Source: Gemmatimonadota bacterium | Lineage (GTDB): Bacteria > Gemmatimonadota > Gemmatimonadetes > Gemmatimonadales > Gemmatimonadaceae | Assembly (NCBI GenBank): GCA_947475795.1 | Contig: CANJOX010000123.1 | Location: 1 to 8,714, forward strand | Reading direction: 5' to 3' | DNA: 8,714 nucleotides | Shown here: positions 7,350-8,714 of the stretch, one piece after another | Layout of the letters: every line of letters begins with the position of its first letter | Position numbering within the stretch: the stretch's first letter is position 1 | Notes under the pieces: generated by a model | The model's input: the letters and a program-made list of their open reading frames with translations, nothing else | What the model was told of the DNA's origin: nothing | Databases searched by the model: none | Program-made: the position numbers and the translations under genes

Positions 7350-7443
7350 GAACGGAGGGGCGAGGGAAGCGGGGAGTGGTCGAACTCGACGTGCGGCCAC
7401 ATCTTGCACCATGGTGAGAATATGACCGCCGGACGGTGACAAT
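7350..7443. promoter_or_regulatory. Divergent intergenic region with duplicated RBS-ATG element
   Basis: The 94 bases between the lipoprotein and molybdenum hydroxylase starts hold a 10-bp perfect palindrome CACCATGGTG (7407-7416) and the first copy of a 13-base direct repeat (7413-7425). The second copy (7435-7447, differing at one base) begins in this region and covers the ATG at 7444. The copies are exactly 22 bases apart. Each contains GGTGA followed four bases later by ATG, so the second serves as ribosome-binding site and start of the downstream gene. No near-consensus -35/-10 pair is evident. Confidence 0.5.
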
Positions 7444-8714
7444 ATGAAACGTCGCACCTTTCTGCTCGCGGGGCTCGGCACCGGCGGCGCCCTCTTTCTC
7501 GGGTGGGCGCTGCTGCCGCCGCGTCAGCGCCTCGTCGGCCGCACGCCGGCCGACACCGGCGGGGAGGCGGTGCCCCTCAACGGCTGGCTCACCATCGCGC
7601 CCGACGACACGATTACGGTGGTCGTCCCCAAGGCGGAGATGGGACAGGGCATTCACACCGCGCTGGCCATGCTGATCGCCGAGGAGCTCGACGGCGACTG
7701 GCAACGCGTACGCGTGATGCACAGCCCGATCGACGCGATCTACGGCAACATCTCGACCTTCGTGGAGGGGATGCCCTTCCCGCCGGAGGCGGATGGCGCG
7801 CTCGAGCGCACGGTGCGCTGGATGATGGCGAAAACCGCGCGCGAACTGGGCGTCATGCTGACCGGCGGGTCGTCGAGTCTGCGCGACTGCTGGATCCCCA
7901 TGCGCGAGGCCGGCGCGTCGGCCCGCGCGTCACTCATCGCCGCCGCTGCCCAGCAGTGGGGAGTGCCGGCTGAGGGCTGTCGCACCGCCCTGGGGGTCGT
8001 CACGGCCCCCGATGGACGCACGCTCCGCTACGGCGAACTGGCGGCCAAGGCCGTCGACCACCGCCCGTCGTCGGTCACGCTCAAGGCGGCCACGGCGTTC
8101 AGGCTGCTGGGCAAGCCGATGCCGCGTCTCGACGCCGCGGCAAAGTCCAACGGAACGGCCACGTACAGCATCGACGTGTCGCGGCCGGGGATGCGCTATG
8201 CCGCCGTGCACATGGTCGCGATGGGGACGCGCGCGGCCCCATCCCTGTCCCCCAAGGCCGCGCGGACGGTACGTGCGATGCCCGGCGTGCGCGAACTCGT
8301 CACCCTTGCCGGCAGTCGCTACGGCGACCCGCCGGCGGTGGCGGTCGTGGCCGATTCCTGGTGGCAGGCACGTAAGGCCATCGTTGCGCTGCGCGGGCTC
8401 CTGCCCACGCCGGCCGCCTCCACTGAGGCCACGTCCAGTGAGGCCGCATCCAGTGAGGCCGCATCCACTCCGGCCATCATGCAATCGCTGCGCACAGCCG
8501 CCCTCGACGGCGGCGGAGTGCCCTTTCGCTGGATCGGTGACGCCAAAGACACGCTGACCACGGCCGCCCGCGTAATCGACGCCACGTACGAGGCGCCCTA
8601 CGTGGCCCACGCGACAATGGAGCCGATGAACGCCACGGTGCTCTTTAGCGGCGACCGGGCCGAGCTCTGGACGTCCACGCAGGTCCCGGGCTACGCGCGC
8701 GCCGCCGCGGCGCA
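7444..8714 (+). CDS. Xanthine dehydrogenase/IorB-type molybdopterin-binding subunit, 5' part, Tat signal
   Basis: The first 423 codons of a gene running off the window. The N-terminus MKRRTFLLAGLGTGGALFLGW is a Tat-type signal (RRTFLL plus hydrophobic core), pointing to export of the folded, cofactor-loaded enzyme. Motifs match the isoquinoline 1-oxidoreductase beta-subunit branch of molybdenum hydroxylases: VPKAEMGQGIHTALAMLIAEELDGDW (61-86), TGGSSSLRDCW (140-150), AGASARASLIAAAAQQWGVP, and HATMEPMNATV from residue 389. The family oxidises aldehydes or N-heterocycles with a Mo-cytosine-dinucleotide cofactor, passing electrons through a 2Fe-2S subunit to cytochromes; the substrate here cannot be told. 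The later Mo-binding regions and catalytic Glu lie beyond the window. No 2Fe-2S partner gene lies upstream, so it would have to be downstream or elsewhere. A Ser/Ala/Glu tandem repeat interrupts the protein at residues 325-344. ATG 7444 has GGTGA four bases upstream. Confidence 0.9.
   Translation, partial: MKRRTFLLAGLGTGGALFLGWALLPPRQRLVGRTPADTGGEAVPLNGWLTIAPDDTITVVVPKAEMGQGIHTALAMLIAEELDGDWQRVRVMHSPIDAIYGNISTFVEGMPFPPEADGALERTVRWMMAKTARELGVMLTGGSSSLRDCWIPMREAGASARASLIAAAAQQWGVPAEGCRTALGVVTAPDGRTLRYGELAAKAVDHRPSSVTLKAATAFRLLGKPMPRLDAAAKSNGTATYSIDVSRPGMRYAAVHMVAMGTRAAPSLSPKAARTVRAMPGVRELVTLAGSRYGDPPAVAVVADSWWQARKAIVALRGLLPTPAASTEATSSEAASSEAASTPAIMQSLRTAALDGGGVPFRWIGDAKDTLTTAARVIDATYEAPYVAHATMEPMNATVLFSGDRAELWTSTQVPGYARAAAA
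8416..8475 (+). repeat. Four 15-bp tandem repeats coding for ASTEA-type pentapeptides
   Basis: Four imperfect 15-bp units (8416-8430, 8431-8445, 8446-8460, 8461-8475) share the pattern xCxTCCAsTgaGGCC and encode ASTEA, TSSEA, ASSEA and ASTPA at residues 325-344 of the molybdenum hydroxylase. The reading frame is kept. The segment falls where family members have a loop between the small N-terminal domain and the main molybdopterin-binding domain, so it is probably a flexible surface insertion made by slippage. Confidence 0.8.

Noticed and set aside
7350..7481. Upstream extension of the lipoprotein gene to 7481.
   Set aside because: It would bury the lipobox signal peptide 44 residues into the protein and overlap the start of the divergent molybdenum hydroxylase gene.
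8416..8475. Tandem repeats as a CRISPR or other noncoding array.
   Set aside because: Units are 15 bp with no spacers and keep the reading frame of the surrounding gene.

Overview
The window is GC-rich chromosomal DNA with dense bacterial coding, little intergenic space, weak Shine-Dalgarno signals and GTG start candidates. The combination of a very large exported Asp-box (BNR/VPS10-like) propeller protein, an AHSA1-type SRPBCC protein, a cytoplasmic Msr pair and a Tat-exported IorB-like molybdenum hydroxylase suits a Gemmatimonadota-like or similar high-GC Gram-negative soil or freshwater bacterium. This assignment is inference from gene content and composition; no rRNA or marker gene is present. 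I see no phage, IS element, tRNA, CRISPR array or other mobile signature, and no stretch above 300 bases without a gene.

Layout: (1) bases 1-133 are the 3' end of a RidA-family gene on +. It is followed by a strong perfect hairpin terminator (161-193) shared with the convergent neighbour. (2) Bases 234-3707 on - encode a secreted protein of about 1157 residues with eleven Asp-box-like repeats, probably two beta-propellers, then a beta-sandwich-like tail broken by glycine-rich linkers. (3) Bases 3856-4317 on + encode an SRPBCC/AHSA1-type small-ligand-binding protein, divergent from (2). (4) Bases 4359-5290 on - are a methionine sulfoxide reductase operon, msrB then msrA, coupled by an ATGA overlap and ending in a hairpin whose loop holds the msrA stop codon. 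(5) Bases 5374-6948 on + encode SelO (YdiU family protein AMPylase), divergent from msrBA across 83 bases. (6) Bases 6957-7349 on - encode a small lipoprotein of unknown function, convergent with selO with only 8 bases between stop codons. (7) Bases 7444-8714 on + are the first 423 codons of a Tat-exported xanthine dehydrogenase/IorB-type molybdopterin-binding subunit that runs off the window.

The clearest functional theme is thiol redox and oxidative damage repair. MsrB and MsrA reduce the two epimers of methionine sulfoxide. SelO AMPylates proteins under redox control and keeps the Cys that aligns with the selenocysteine of animal SelO. All three belong to families that have selenoprotein members in some eukaryotes, and here all three use Cys. 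Their head-to-head arrangement suggests co-regulation, which is inference. The rest looks like ordinary housekeeping and accessory metabolism. The less expected details are the local duplications: a 22-base-spaced repeat of ribosome-binding site plus ATG before the molybdenum enzyme gene, and 15-base tandem repeats inside two coding sequences.
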